Shown here: piece by piece, positions 6,447 to 15,313 of the stretch
Layout of the letters: each line of letters starts with the position of its first letter
Position numbering within the stretch: the first letter of the stretch is position 1
Source of the DNA: Janthinobacterium lividum
GTDB taxonomy: Bacteria; Pseudomonadota; Gammaproteobacteria; Burkholderiales; Burkholderiaceae_D
DNA: 64,000 bases
Direction of reading: 5' to 3'
Assembly (NCBI RefSeq): GCF_011601275.1
Contig: NZ_JAAOLY010000001.1
Location: 496,001 to 560,000 of the forward strand
Position numbers and translations under genes: made by a program
Notes under the pieces: model-generated
The model's database searches: none
What the model was told of the DNA's origin: nothing
Seen by the model: only the letters and a program-made list of their open reading frames with translations

Positions 6447-9317
6447 TCAGGAAGCCAGCGCCAGCAAATCCACCACTTCCAGTCCGGCCAGGTCTTGCGT
6501 CGTGTTGCCCGCAAACGCGGCGCGGCTAGGCTGGCCGTTTTTCAGCCAGGTGCGCGTGACTTCCTTGATCTGCGCCAGGGTGCAATTGAGCACGCCGGTG
6601 CGGAATTGCTGGCGCACGGCTTCCGTCGTGCCACGCTGCTGCATGTTCCACGCCGTCAGCGCTTCCGCGTATGGCGAGTGCGGCTTGTCGAGGCCCTTGA
6701 TGACGCAAATGATGGCCTCTTCCACTTGTTCCTGCGAGAAATCGCCGTCGAGGATCTGATCGAGGGTCGTGCCGAAGTCGGCGAACGTGCCGGCCAGGCG
6801 CGGATCGCGGTAGGAACTGAGCGTGAACGTGCCGGCGCCGGCCGCGTAGCTGGCGCTGCCGCCATACGCCCCGCCTTTTTCGCGCAGGGCCGTATGCAGC
6901 ACCTGGTTGGTCATCAGTTCGGCGGCGACGGCCAGGGCCGAAGCGTCCGGATTATGCACGCCCGGTACGGCCCAGGAAACGAAGCAATGGTTGATCTGGC
7001 TTGTCGCATGCAGGGCCGTGTTGGCCAGCGGCAAAGCTGCCGGTGCGACGGTTTCTGCCGGTGCGGCGGCATCTGTGCTGGCTGCCGGCAATTCCAGCAA
7101 GCGGGCCAGGGTGATGCCATCCTGCTCCAGGCCGGCGCACAGCACGGTCGGCTGCTGGGCGATGATGTGCGCGTGCAGGGTGTCGAGTTCGCGCGCGATT
7201 TCCTGCAAGCCTGCCGATGTCTTGCTCAGCTGCTGCAAACGGCGGTAGAACGGCAGCGCTGCCGGGCCGCCGACGATGTCGTCGAAACGGCGCGTAGGCG
7301 ACAGGGGAGCTGCCGAGGCCAGCATGGCGTAGCGGTTGCCGGACTCGGCCAGGCTGGAGAGTTTGTCTTGCACCAGGCTTTCGATCAGGAAAGCCAGGCG
7401 CTCTTCTTCATCGAAGCGTGGCTTGGCGATCCAGGCCGACAGCACGGCGGCGATCGCCGCATGTTCTTCGCGCAAGCCGCTGGCCGAGAACGACAGTTCC
7501 ACGCGCATCGCCTGTTGCGGGCGGGGAATCGCTTCCAGGCCGATGTGGAACGAGGGCACCATGCTCTGGCGCCAGGCGCTGGCGTCGTCGAACGACATGT
7601 CGCCCACGCCCAGTTCCGGCGCCAGGTCCGTGTACAAACGCAGCCATGGCCACGACGCTTCCGGCAGGCTCGACACGTCGTACAGCACGTTGGCATAGCT
7701 GATGCCGTTCGAGGCGATGCTGAACGCCACGGCGCCGTCGACGGCGGCTGGAATCGGCAGGGCCGGGCGCGGCAAGGCGCTGACGTCGCCAGGGCGGATG
7801 CGCGGCAAGACTTCGGAATTCGACGGCAGCTGCTGATGCGCTTCCAGCGCGGCGGACTCGGCCATGATGTGTTCGCGCTCGGCATCCGTCAGGCGCGCTT
7901 GCAGGGCCGCCAGCTTGGCGTCTTCCTGGGCGGCGCGGGCCGTGAAGTAGGCGCTGTCAGGCACCACATGCGTCGTCAGGCGGGTCGGATTGGCGATCAG
8001 CTCGCGCACCAGCTGCTTGAAGAATTCCGGGTCCTCGATCTGCTGTTCCAATGTTTCCAGAATGGCCGCATTGTCGAACGCGTCCATCACGTCGCCGCCA
8101 TACATGGCCAGCGGCAAGGCGTGCAGCAGGCGGCCCAGGCCGTAAGGCATGCGGCCGCTGCTGATTTCGCGCTGGCTATATTTGATGTCGCGCAAGGCCG
8201 CATGCAGCACGGCGGCGGGAATGCCCTCTTCCGCCGTCTCTTCCAGGGCCGTCCAGATGCGCTGGTGCGCATCGGCGATCTGTTCTTTGGTTAAACCTTC
8301 CATGCCGATGTGGAATACCATCTGGCGGATGCCCGCATCGCGGCCATTCATGTCCGATGGACGGCCATAGCCGGCCGATTCCATGGCGCGCATGACGGGC
8401 GCCGACGATTCGCCCAGTAAGCCGTGCGACAGCAGATGCGCGTGGTAGTAGGCGATGGGGTCGCTCGACTCGCCCATCAGCCAGGCGAATTGCAGGCCGA
8501 ACTCATCGTCGCGCGCTTCCTGCGACGGAATTTTCACAATATTTTCCTGCGGCGCGGTCCAGGCGGGCGCCAGTTGCGGCAGGCGGCGTTCGGAGAAACC
8601 GCTGAGCTTGGACAGCACGCGCTCGGCGACTTGTTCCTGCACGGCCGACGCTTCGATATTGCCGGCGGTCATGATCACGGCTTGCGAAGGGTGATAGTGG
8701 CTGGCGTGGAATTCTTTCAGCATTTCATGCGTCAGCTCGGGGATGTCGAGCGGATCGCCGCCCGATTCCACTTCATACGTCGTGCCCTTGAGCAAGGCGC
8801 TGGCGATGCCGCTGTCGAGCGCGCGCATGGGGCTGTTGAAAGCGCCCTTCATTTCATTGAAGACGATGCCCTGGTACACGAGCTTGTCGCCTTCGAACGC
8901 ATGGCGCCAGCCTTCCTGGCGGAAATTCAGGTAATCGAGGTTCGGGAAGAAGGCCGCGTCAAGGTAGACGTCGAGCAGGTTGAAGAAATCCTTGCGGTCG
9001 GTGCTGGCGAACGGGTATACGGTGCGGTCCGCATAGGTCATTGCATTCATGAACGTGGCCGTCGAGCGGCGCAGCATCGAGAAGAAGGGGTCGCGCACCG
9101 GGTAGCGCGACGAGCCGCACAAGGCCAGGTGTTCCAGGATGTGGGCGCGCCCGTCGCTCACTTCGGGCACAGTGGGAAAGGCCACCAGGAACACCATCTC
9201 AGCCTGCTCGGTATGCATGTGGATATGGCGCATGCCCGTTGCTGGCTCGACATATTGCTCAATGGTTGCCTGCAAGACTGGAATGAAGTTGCTGCTGACT
9301 TTTTCAAATGTGCTCAT
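6447..9317 (-). CDS. M16 family zinc metalloprotease (PreP-like, M16C)
   Basis: 956 residues from the ATG at 9317 (MSTFEKVSS); a further 64 in-frame residues upstream look non-coding. The inverted zinc motif HILEH is at residues 59-63, and the third ligand is probably in FNEMKGAFNSP about 75 residues later. The length, and the fusion of two M16 halves in one chain, match presequence-protease/insulinase-like peptidases. These enclose and degrade peptides in a closed chamber. No signal peptide is visible, so it is probably cytosolic. It is monocistronic and divergent from the GlrK-type kinase across 282 bases. Confidence 0.92.
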   Translation of the reverse strand: MSTFEKVSSNFIPVLQATIEQYVEPATGMRHIHMHTEQAEMVFLVAFPTVPEVSDGRAHILEHLALCGSSRYPVRDPFFSMLRRSTATFMNAMTYADRTVYPFASTDRKDFFNLLDVYLDAAFFPNLDYLNFRQEGWRHAFEGDKLVYQGIVFNEMKGAFNSPMRALDSGIASALLKGTTYEVESGGDPLDIPELTHEMLKEFHASHYHPSQAVIMTAGNIEASAVQEQVAERVLSKLSGFSERRLPQLAPAWTAPQENIVKIPSQEARDDEFGLQFAWLMGESSDPIAYYHAHLLSHGLLGESSAPVMRAMESAGYGRPSDMNGRDAGIRQMVFHIGMEGLTKEQIADAHQRIWTALEETAEEGIPAAVLHAALRDIKYSQREISSGRMPYGLGRLLHALPLAMYGGDVMDAFDNAAILETLEQQIEDPEFFKQLVRELIANPTRLTTHVVPDSAYFTARAAQEDAKLAALQARLTDAEREHIMAESAALEAHQQLPSNSEVLPRIRPGDVSALPRPALPIPAAVDGAVAFSIASNGISYANVLYDVSSLPEASWPWLRLYTDLAPELGVGDMSFDDASAWRQSMVPSFHIGLEAIPRPQQAMRVELSFSASGLREEHAAIAAVLSAWIAKPRFDEEERLAFLIESLVQDKLSSLAESGNRYAMLASAAPLSPTRRFDDIVGGPAALPFYRRLQQLSKTSAGLQEIARELDTLHAHIIAQQPTVLCAGLEQDGITLARLLELPAASTDAAAPAETVAPAALPLANTALHATSQINHCFVSWAVPGVHNPDASALAVAAELMTNQVLHTALREKGGAYGGSASYAAGAGTFTLSSYRDPRLAGTFADFGTTLDQILDGDFSQEQVEEAIICVIKGLDKPHSPYAEALTAWNMQQRGTTEAVRQQFRTGVLNCTLAQIKEVTRTWLKNGQPSRAAFAGNTTQDLAGLEVVDLLALAS

Positions 9318-9599
9318 GCGGTATGGGATCTCTGCGGTAGGTGATTCGGAGTGTCGGTGGGGCTGCATCACATGTGGGGGCAAAGCGGCGTAATGCCAGG
9401 GCCGGGGCCACTTTGATGCCTGTATGAAGTTTTTCCCTATTGTACTAGGAGTATCTGCGCGCCGCCGCCGACGCTTGCTTGTGGGACGCAAAAGCAACAA
9501 GGTTGCCAAATAGGCTATTTTTGACAGCTGGCGCCCCGCGATGGAGGCTTAGCGTACCATGCGCCTTTTACTCTCCAGACTGAACCGAAGGCGCCTACC
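9318..9599. other. Divergent intergenic region, M16 protease / glrK
   Basis: 282 bases between two divergent genes. It must hold both promoters, but I see no convincing -35/-10 pair, operator or repeat. A TTGACA at 9521-9526 lacks a matching -10 element at normal spacing. Confidence 0.5.
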
Positions 9600-11012
9600 T
9601 TGTCTCGACTTTCCTTTCGCCAACTGTTATTTGCCGCCTTCATTTTGACGACGGGCATTTTGACGGCCACCTCTGTGCAAGCCTTGCTGACCCTGGAACA
9701 TCTGGCGCGGCTGGGGCGCGAGACGGCGGCGCAGGCGATTGCCCTGACGGAACAGTCGCAGCGCCTGTCCGAGCGCACCCTGGCCATGGAGCGCAGCGCG
9801 CGCCAGTTCCTCGTGCTCGATGATCCCGTGTTCCGCGAGCGCTTCGCGGCGGCCCGCGACGAAGCGACGGCGGCGCTGCAAGTACTGAACCGTGCCACGC
9901 CCGAGTTCGCTCCCCAGCTGGCCGACGAATGGACGGTGCAGGCGCAATCGGCCTGGGAAGTTTTACAGGCGGGCAAGCGCCGCAAGCGCGATGGTCACGC
10001 CGTCGTATACCGCGCGTTTGCCCGCATGGCGCAGATCAATGACAGCCTGGCGCGCGAAAGCAAGACGGAAATCGGCAGCCGCAACGACGCCCTGCTGGCC
10101 GAGCTGGAACGCCAGCGCCGCCTCCTGGGTGTGCTGGTGGGCGGCGCAGTGCTGCTGGCGGCCGTGCTGGCCACCTGCTTCGGCTTTTTATTGTCGCGCC
10201 CGCTGCGCCGCATCAAGACGGCCATCGAGCGCCTGGGCGACAAGCGCTACGACCAGCCCATCGTCGTCGGCGGCCCGGCCGACACGCGCCGCCTGGGCCA
10301 GCAGCTGGACTGGCTGCGCCAGCGCCTGGCCGACCTCGATGCCGACAAGGAACGTTTTCTGCGTCATATATCGCATGAGCTGAAAACCCCGCTGGCGGCC
10401 CTGCGCGAAGGCGTGGCCTTGCTGGAAGACGAGGTGGCAGGCAAGCTCAGCGACAGTCAGCGCGAGATTGCCGGCATCTTGCAGCAAAACACGGCGTCCT
10501 TGCAAACCCAGATCGAGGACTTGCTGCGCTACAATACCGCCGCTTTTGACGCCCAGCACTTGGCGCACAGCAAGGTCGATTTGTTGGTCTTGCTGCAAGA
10601 TGTGGTGGCCGGGCAACGCCTGCAATGGCTGGCCCGCCGTTTGACGGTCGAGGTGCAGGGCGAATCCCTGATCGTGCAGGCCGACCGCGACAAGCTGGCG
10701 ACGGCCCTGGCGAATTTGCTGTCGAATGCCGTGCGCTTCAGCCCGGAAGGCGGCACCGTGCGTTTCACCCTGTCTTGCGAAGGCGGCCGCGTGCGTATCG
10801 ATTGCATCGACGAGGGCGCCGGCGTGGCGCCCGAGGATGCCGCGCGTATTTTTGAACCGTTTTACCAGGGAGTGCGCCAGGCGGCCGGCGCGCGCAACGG
10901 CAATGGCATCGGCCTGTCCATCGTGCGCGAATATATTGCCGCCCACGATGGCAGCGTCACTCTTTTACCGCGCCCCGCTGGCGCGCATTTTCGGATAGAA
11001 CTGCCTTTATGA
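9600..11012 (+). CDS. glrK: Sensor histidine kinase, GlrK/QseE type
   Basis: 470 residues from a TTG; no in-frame ATG lies upstream. TM1 is at about 8-30, a helical periplasmic sensor at 31-175, TM2 at 176-198, then HAMP-like sequence. HisKA has the phospho-acceptor His259 (HISHELKTPL). The HATPase region contains LANLLSNAVRF, DEGAGVAPED and GNGIGLSIV. The gene is translationally coupled (ATGA overlap) to a lipoprotein and then to a sigma-54 response regulator, the order of enterobacterial glrK-qseG-glrR (qseEGF). That system senses envelope conditions and activates sigma-54 promoters. The assignment rests on gene order plus domain fit. Confidence 0.85.
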   Translation: MSRLSFRQLLFAAFILTTGILTATSVQALLTLEHLARLGRETAAQAIALTEQSQRLSERTLAMERSARQFLVLDDPVFRERFAAARDEATAALQVLNRATPEFAPQLADEWTVQAQSAWEVLQAGKRRKRDGHAVVYRAFARMAQINDSLARESKTEIGSRNDALLAELERQRRLLGVLVGGAVLLAAVLATCFGFLLSRPLRRIKTAIERLGDKRYDQPIVVGGPADTRRLGQQLDWLRQRLADLDADKERFLRHISHELKTPLAALREGVALLEDEVAGKLSDSQREIAGILQQNTASLQTQIEDLLRYNTAAFDAQHLAHSKVDLLVLLQDVVAGQRLQWLARRLTVEVQGESLIVQADRDKLATALANLLSNAVRFSPEGGTVRFTLSCEGGRVRIDCIDEGAGVAPEDAARIFEPFYQGVRQAAGARNGNGIGLSIVREYIAAHDGSVTLLPRPAGAHFRIELPL

Positions 11013-11551
11013 TGACGAGAATTTCCCTGACCGCCATGGTCGCCTGCGCATTGCTGTTGGGCGCTTGCGCCGCCAAGCCCCCCATCCAGACGCCCGTGCT
11101 GGTGCAAACGCCGCCGCGCGTGGTGGTGGTAGCCGATCCCCAGCTGACCGAACTGCTCGCGTATCAAAGCGTCTTGCGCCTGATGACGCCGTCGGAACTG
11201 GTAAAAGCGCAGCTGGACCTGGCGAAAGCCGACCATGCGCCGCAGAACACGCTACGCCGTGCCATGCTGCAAGCGGCCTTGCGCGGTCCCGGCGACCTGG
11301 CCCGCGCGCAGGCGCTGCTGGAACCATTGCTGACGGCCACGGGCAAGGATGCGCAACTGCTGGCGCCGCTGGCGCAATTGCTGGGCAGCCAGTATGCGGA
11401 ACTGCGCCGCCAGGAAGAGAGCATAGACAAGCTCAACACGCAGCTACGCGACGCCCAGCGCCGCAACGACTTGCTCAATGAAAAACTCGAAGCGTTAAAG
11501 AATATCGAGCGCAGCCTGTCCGTGCGCCCTGCCGCGGGAGCGCCGAAATGA
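11009..11551 (+). CDS. qseG: QseG/YfhG-like outer-membrane lipoprotein
   Basis: 180 residues. The signal peptide ends in a lipobox LLGAC with lipidated Cys20. The rest is helical and hydrophilic, ending in a coiled-coil-like segment (LRRQEESIDKLNTQLRDAQRR). The start overlaps the kinase stop and the stop overlaps the regulator start, both as ATGA, so the three proteins are made together. In enterobacteria QseG interacts with the kinase and is needed for its signalling; the same role is inferred here from position and architecture. Sequence identity to QseG is expected to be low. Confidence 0.75.
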   Translation: MMTRISLTAMVACALLLGACAAKPPIQTPVLVQTPPRVVVVADPQLTELLAYQSVLRLMTPSELVKAQLDLAKADHAPQNTLRRAMLQAALRGPGDLARAQALLEPLLTATGKDAQLLAPLAQLLGSQYAELRRQEESIDKLNTQLRDAQRRNDLLNEKLEALKNIERSLSVRPAAGAPK

Positions 11552-12915
11552 GCGAACACGCCCACATTTTATTGGTCGACGACGATCCCGACCTGCTGCG
11601 CCTGCTGACCATCCGCCTGAAGGCGGGCAACTATCGCGTGACGGCCGTGGGCAGCGCGGAAGCGGCGCTGGCGCGCCTGGCCGTGGAATTGCCGGCCCTG
11701 GTCATTACCGACGTGCAATTGCCGGGCCGCGACGGCCTGGCCCTGTTCGATGAAATCCGCCGCCAGCATGCGGCCTTGCCCGTGATTCTCTTGACGGCGC
11801 ATGGCACGATTCCCGACGCCGTCGACGCGACGGCGCGTGGCGCGTTTGCGTATCTGACGAAACCGTTCGACGGCAAGCTGCTGATGGAAAAAGTGGCGTA
11901 TGCCATCAACTTGTCCACCGTCATGCCGGCGCAAGCGTCCGGCGACGAGAGCTGGCGTGCCGAGCTGATCAGCCGTAGTTCGCAGATGGCCGAATTGCTG
12001 GCCGAAGCCAAGCTGGTGGCCGGGTCCGATGCCAGCATCCTGATTCGCGGCCCCAGCGGCACGGGCAAGGAGTTGCTGGCGCGCGCCCTGCACAATGCCA
12101 GCCGCCGCGCCAAGGCGCCGTTTATCGCCGTCAACTGCGGCGCCATTCCCGAGCAGCTGCTGGAGTCGGAATTGTTCGGCCACGTGAAGGGATCGTTTAC
12201 GGGCGCCGTCGGCAACCGCGAAGGCTTGTTCCAGGCGGCCGATGGCGGCACCCTGTTTTTGGATGAGATCGGCGACATGCCCTTGCCGCTGCAGGTAAAA
12301 CTGCTGAGGGTGCTGCAGGAGCGGGCCGTGCGCCCCGTCGGTGCCGACCAGACGCGTCCGGTGGATGTGCGCTTGCTGTCGGCGACCCACCGCGATCTGG
12401 ACGTGGCGATGACCGAGGGGCAATTTCGCGAAGACCTGTATTACCGCCTGAATGTCGTGACCTTGACCCTGCCGCCGCTGGCCGAGCGCCGCGAAGATAT
12501 TTCTCTGCTGGCGAACCATTTCTTGCAGAAGCTGGCGGCCAAGTATCAAAAACCCTTGAATGGTTTCGCGCCTGATGCATTGACTGCGCTGGTGGCCGCT
12601 CCTTGGCCCGGCAATGTGCGCCAGCTGGTCAATGTCGTTGAGCAAGTGTGCGCGCTGGCGACGGCGCCGCTGGTGCCCTTGTCGCTGGTGCAGCGGGCCC
12701 TGCGCGTGCCGTCGCTGGAAGCGCTCAGCTATAACGAAGCCAAGCAGCGCTTCGAGCGCGATTATCTGATTCAGCTGCTGCGCCTGACGGATGGCAACGT
12801 GGCCGACGCGGCCCGCCTGGCCGACCGCAACCGCACGGAGTTCTACCGCTTATTACAGAAATACGAGCTGACGCCGGCCCTGTTCCGGGGCGATGGCGAC
12901 CCTGTCGCTGAATAG
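11548..12915 (+). CDS. glrR: Sigma-54-dependent response regulator, GlrR/QseF type
   Basis: 455 residues. The receiver domain has acidic residues 11-13, phospho-acceptor Asp55 (ITDVQLPGRDG), Thr83 and Lys105. The AAA+ domain has Walker A GPSGTGKE at 168-175 and GTLFLDEIGDMP as Walker B. The sigma-54-contact loop reads GSFTGA at 215-220, where GAFTGA is usual. A C-terminal Fis-type HTH (NVADAARLADRNRTEFYRLL) binds DNA. Two TGTC-N10-GACA sites, the enterobacterial GlrR recognition sequence, lie immediately downstream, the first one overlapping this gene's stop codon. The likely target is the BON-domain gene at 13183. Confidence 0.92.
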   Translation: MSEHAHILLVDDDPDLLRLLTIRLKAGNYRVTAVGSAEAALARLAVELPALVITDVQLPGRDGLALFDEIRRQHAALPVILLTAHGTIPDAVDATARGAFAYLTKPFDGKLLMEKVAYAINLSTVMPAQASGDESWRAELISRSSQMAELLAEAKLVAGSDASILIRGPSGTGKELLARALHNASRRAKAPFIAVNCGAIPEQLLESELFGHVKGSFTGAVGNREGLFQAADGGTLFLDEIGDMPLPLQVKLLRVLQERAVRPVGADQTRPVDVRLLSATHRDLDVAMTEGQFREDLYYRLNVVTLTLPPLAERREDISLLANHFLQKLAAKYQKPLNGFAPDALTALVAAPWPGNVRQLVNVVEQVCALATAPLVPLSLVQRALRVPSLEALSYNEAKQRFERDYLIQLLRLTDGNVADAARLADRNRTEFYRLLQKYELTPALFRGDGDPVAE

Positions 12916-12920
12916 CGACA
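12903..12920. promoter_or_regulatory. GlrR-type enhancer site 1 (TGTC-N10-GACA)
   Basis: TGTCGC-N6-GCGACA, a perfect inverted repeat that contains TGTC-N10-GACA. It overlaps the last codons and stop of glrR. It is about 77 bases upstream of a second identical-arm site and about 190 bases upstream of the sigma-54 promoter. Confidence 0.8.
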
Positions 12921-12979
12921 AAAATAAAGCGTGGAAAATCAAAGGCTTGGCGTAAAACATTGACGGTCTTGCCACAAGC

Positions 12980-12997
12980 TGTCGCCGCCAGGCGACA
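12980..12997. promoter_or_regulatory. GlrR-type enhancer site 2 (TGTC-N10-GACA)
   Basis: TGTCGC-N6-GCGACA with the same six-base arms as site 1 and a different spacer. It is centred about 115 bases upstream of the -12 element of the sigma-54 promoter, a normal distance for a bacterial enhancer-binding protein. Confidence 0.82.
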
Positions 12998-13090
12998 AAA
13001 AGCCCCGTTTTTCGGGCCAGATCGCCGCGAAACGGGCTGAAAAAATTGAGATGGAATGTAAGTTATTGATTTTAAATGAAATTTAAAAGC

Positions 13091-13106
13091 TGGCACGGCG
13101 CTTGCT
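13091..13106 (+). promoter_or_regulatory. Sigma-54 (-24/-12) promoter
   Basis: TGGCACG-N4-TTGCT, an exact match to the sigma-54 consensus TGGCACG-N4-TTGCW with the GG and GC elements correctly spaced. The predicted transcription start is about ten bases downstream, leaving a leader of roughly 65 bases before the BON-domain gene. Confidence 0.9.
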
Positions 13107-13182
13107 GTATGGGTAGATGTGACGCTTCAAAGTGTTGCTTTATCCAAGTAAGAAGCTTTTAACTTCATTGAGAGGAACTACC

Positions 13183-13545
13183 ATGCAAACATCGAAACTG
13201 TTCAATACCCTGGTTGCCGCTATCGTACTGTCGGGCGCCTCGATCACCGCTTCGCATGCCGCTGACTCCGCACCAAAAGCACAAGCTCCTGCTGACACCG
13301 TCGTGGCCGCCAACGCTGCCGCAGCCGTCCCTGATGAAACCATCACTTCCTCGGCCAAGGCCGCCCTGAGCGCCGATGCGCAAGCCGCTGCCCTGCCAGT
13401 CAAGGTAGCAACCCAGCAAGGTGTGGTCGTCCTGTCGGGCGACGTGCCGAGCGCCGAAGCGGGTGACCGCGTCGTGCAGATCGTCGCTTCCGTGAGCGGC
13501 GTGAAAGAAATCAAGAACGAGCTGAAAGTCAAAGCCGCCGGTTAA
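13183..13545 (+). CDS. Periplasmic BON-domain protein
   Basis: 120 residues from the ATG at 13183, behind AGAGGAAC; an upstream in-frame start at 13132 would spoil the signal peptide. A Sec signal peptide ends ITASHA|AD near residue 28. An Ala-rich linker leads to a single BON domain (about 50-118) with the typical ending VVLSGDVPSAEAGDRVVQIV and VSGVKEIKNELKV. BON proteins such as OsmY and DolP act at the envelope, often binding phospholipid and responding to stress. Expression from the upstream sigma-54 promoter with two GlrR-type sites is predicted, which would make it an effector of the GlrK/GlrR envelope signal. Confidence 0.9.
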   Translation: MQTSKLFNTLVAAIVLSGASITASHAADSAPKAQAPADTVVAANAAAAVPDETITSSAKAALSADAQAAALPVKVATQQGVVVLSGDVPSAEAGDRVVQIVASVSGVKEIKNELKVKAAG

Positions 13546-13587
13546 TTCCCGCGCGGTAACGCCTCGCGCTGTACTTTACTCCGGGTT

Positions 13588-13615
13588 GCCCTGTCTGCGG
13601 ACAGGGCATTTTTTT
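13588..13615 (+). terminator. Rho-independent terminator of the BON gene
   Basis: GCCCTGTC-TGCG-GACAGGGC, an eight-base perfect stem with a four-base loop, followed by A and seven T. It is oriented for the BON gene. The convergent rhaK stop is about ten bases further on. Confidence 0.93.
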
Positions 13616-13625
13616 GCCCGTTGAT

Positions 13626-14981
13626 TTATTGTGTCAGCAGTGCCCGCCATTGTTCACGATAAGCAAGCAAGCCGCCCACGGCCAGCGCCGGCATCACCGT
13701 TGCCGCCATCGTCGGCACCTCGCCCCAGCGATGCAGCATCCAGCCGCCACACGTGGTGCCACTGGCGTCCTGCGACACGGCCACGTCCTGGCCTGGCCGC
13801 AAGGCCGCCAGCAAGGACGAAAAATGCCGGTTGTCCGTAAAACTGCCTTCCACCGTGACCGGCCCTCGTGCGTCGAGGGCGTCGAGGCAATAGTCGCTCA
13901 TCAGCGCGCAATACAAGGTGGCCAGCGCATACCGTTCCTGCGCGTTGCGCGGCGCTGGCCCGGCGATGCGCCCCGCCTGCCCCACGAACGGCCCGCCCGA
14001 CTCGGCAAAGCACGGCAGCGCCACGGTGCCTTGCCCGACCAGCCGCGCGATGTCGGCCGCATCGCACGCTTGCGGCTGCTCGCCGGCCAGCACCGAAAAT
14101 TCGCGTCCTCCCATGAAGCGCATGCAGGCGACGGGCTGGCCCAGCGCATTGACATTGGCCAGCATGTCGGCCGTTTCATCGAGCTGCTCGAGAGGCGCGC
14201 CAAACGCGGCGGCGATCGCCCAGGTGCCGGTCGACAATACCGTGCGCGGCTCGCCGTTTGCTCGCGCATCCAGATAGCGCAGCAGCGAGGCATTGCTGTC
14301 GTGGATGCCGCACAGCACCTGGCACGCGGGCGGCAAGGCGTGGGCCAGCACCGGCCCCAGCGCGGTCCACGCCGGCCGCAGCGGTGGAAACAGATGCGTC
14401 CATTCCATCTGCTGCACCAGCGAGGAATACGTTCCTTGCCGCGGTTGCCACAAATCCGTATGGCAACCCAGCGAGGTCACTTCGCCGGCCGCCACGCCCG
14501 ATAAACGCCAGGCCCAGTATTGCGGGTAGGTCAGAATATGGCGCGCGCGGGCAAATTGCTCCGGATATGTTCTGGCCAGCCAGTACAGCTGCAAACCCAG
14601 GTTCAGCCCGCACGGCAGTCGTGGCGACAGGCTGTCGGCAAACGCGGGACGCAGCGCCGCATACTCGACTGCCAGCGCTTGCGGCAAGCTGGACTCATAG
14701 TCGAGGATGGGCAGCACCAGCCCTTCGTCGTCGACCAGGGCCGCCGTGGCGCCATGCGTGACGGGCACGATGGCAGTGATGCGGGCCTGGCGCGCAAACA
14801 CGGCCAGCATGGTCTGCAGCCAGTCCCACAGGCGTTCCGTATCGTGGTGCGGATACGGTCCCGCGTGCACGATGCTGTTTGGGCAGCGCTGTTCGGCCAG
14901 GATGGCGCCGGTGGCGTCCAGCAAGGTCAGCTTGGCATTGGTCTTGCCGATATCGAGTACCACGGTGGCGTTGTCGGTCAC
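13626..14981 (-). CDS. rhaK: L-rhamnulose kinase, FGGY family (Rhizobium RhaK type)
   Basis: 451 residues. The FGGY fold starts with the phosphate-binding motif DIGKTNAKLTL at about 9-19. The catalytic Asp is in GIHDSNASLL, and the ATP-binding part includes LSTGTWAIA. It phosphorylates L-rhamnulose at O-1 with ATP in the cytosol, judged from the family and the surrounding locus. In rhizobia, RhaK also supports sugar uptake by the RhaSTPQ transporter. It is the last gene of the rhaRSTPQUK strand, 9 bases after rhaU. Confidence 0.85.
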   Translation of the reverse strand: MTDNATVVLDIGKTNAKLTLLDATGAILAEQRCPNSIVHAGPYPHHDTERLWDWLQTMLAVFARQARITAIVPVTHGATAALVDDEGLVLPILDYESSLPQALAVEYAALRPAFADSLSPRLPCGLNLGLQLYWLARTYPEQFARARHILTYPQYWAWRLSGVAAGEVTSLGCHTDLWQPRQGTYSSLVQQMEWTHLFPPLRPAWTALGPVLAHALPPACQVLCGIHDSNASLLRYLDARANGEPRTVLSTGTWAIAAAFGAPLEQLDETADMLANVNALGQPVACMRFMGGREFSVLAGEQPQACDAADIARLVGQGTVALPCFAESGGPFVGQAGRIAGPAPRNAQERYALATLYCALMSDYCLDALDARGPVTVEGSFTDNRHFSSLLAALRPGQDVAVSQDASGTTCGGWMLHRWGEVPTMAATVMPALAVGGLLAYREQWRALLTQ

Positions 14982-14990
14982 GTCATGTCC

Positions 14991-15311
14991 TCAGGCGAGA
15001 TGAAAAACGCGAGCCAGGGGCACGACGACGGGCGACGCATCGGGCCGCGTGTCCATCAGGTCGGCCATGTAATCCCACCAGCGGCGCATTACCGGATGCT
15101 GCGGCAGCGCCTCCATCGCGTGGCCGTCGATGCGGCGCAGCACGGCAAACAGCGCGCCCGTACCTGCATCGAGAAAGATGCTGTAGTCGCGCACGCCCGA
15201 GTCGTGCAGTAAGCTGGCCAGTTCGGGCCAGATGGCGTCGTGGCGGCGTTGATATTCGGCGGCGATGGCCGGCCCCGGCTTGAGCTGCATCCTGAAAGCG
15301 ATGTGTTCCAT
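14991..15311 (-). CDS. rhaU: L-rhamnose mutarotase
   Basis: 106 residues from the ATG at 15311. It is the classic small RhaM/RhaU protein: [13 protein letters not shown] at the N-terminus, [13 protein letters not shown] with the catalytic His, DYSIFLD in the middle, and [11 protein letters not shown] near the end. It interconverts the anomers of L-rhamnose and so feeds the isomerase. It begins 2 bases after rhaQ, so translation is coupled. The same frame is open back to 16439 on this strand, but that part is antiframe to rhaQ and not coding. Confidence 0.93.
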   Translation of the reverse strand: MEHIAFRMQLKPGPAIAAEYQRRHDAIWPELASLLHDSGVRDYSIFLDAGTGALFAVLRRIDGHAMEALPQHPVMRRWWDYMADLMDTRPDASPVVVPLARVFHLA

Positions 15312-15313
15312 GG

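Noticed and set aside
6495..8294. 599-codon plus-strand open frame inside the M16 gene
   Set aside because: Antisense to a clearly conserved protease with an HILEH motif. Its composition (Gln/Arg/Ala-rich) is typical of GC-rich antisense frames.
9318..9509. N-terminal extension of the M16 protease up to 9509
   Set aside because: The extra 64 residues are Arg/Pro-rich and not typical of the family, and the protein is complete from the ATG at 9317.
9521..9526. TTGACA as a -35 element for glrK
   Set aside because: No acceptable -10 hexamer at 16-18 bases; left unannotated as a promoter.
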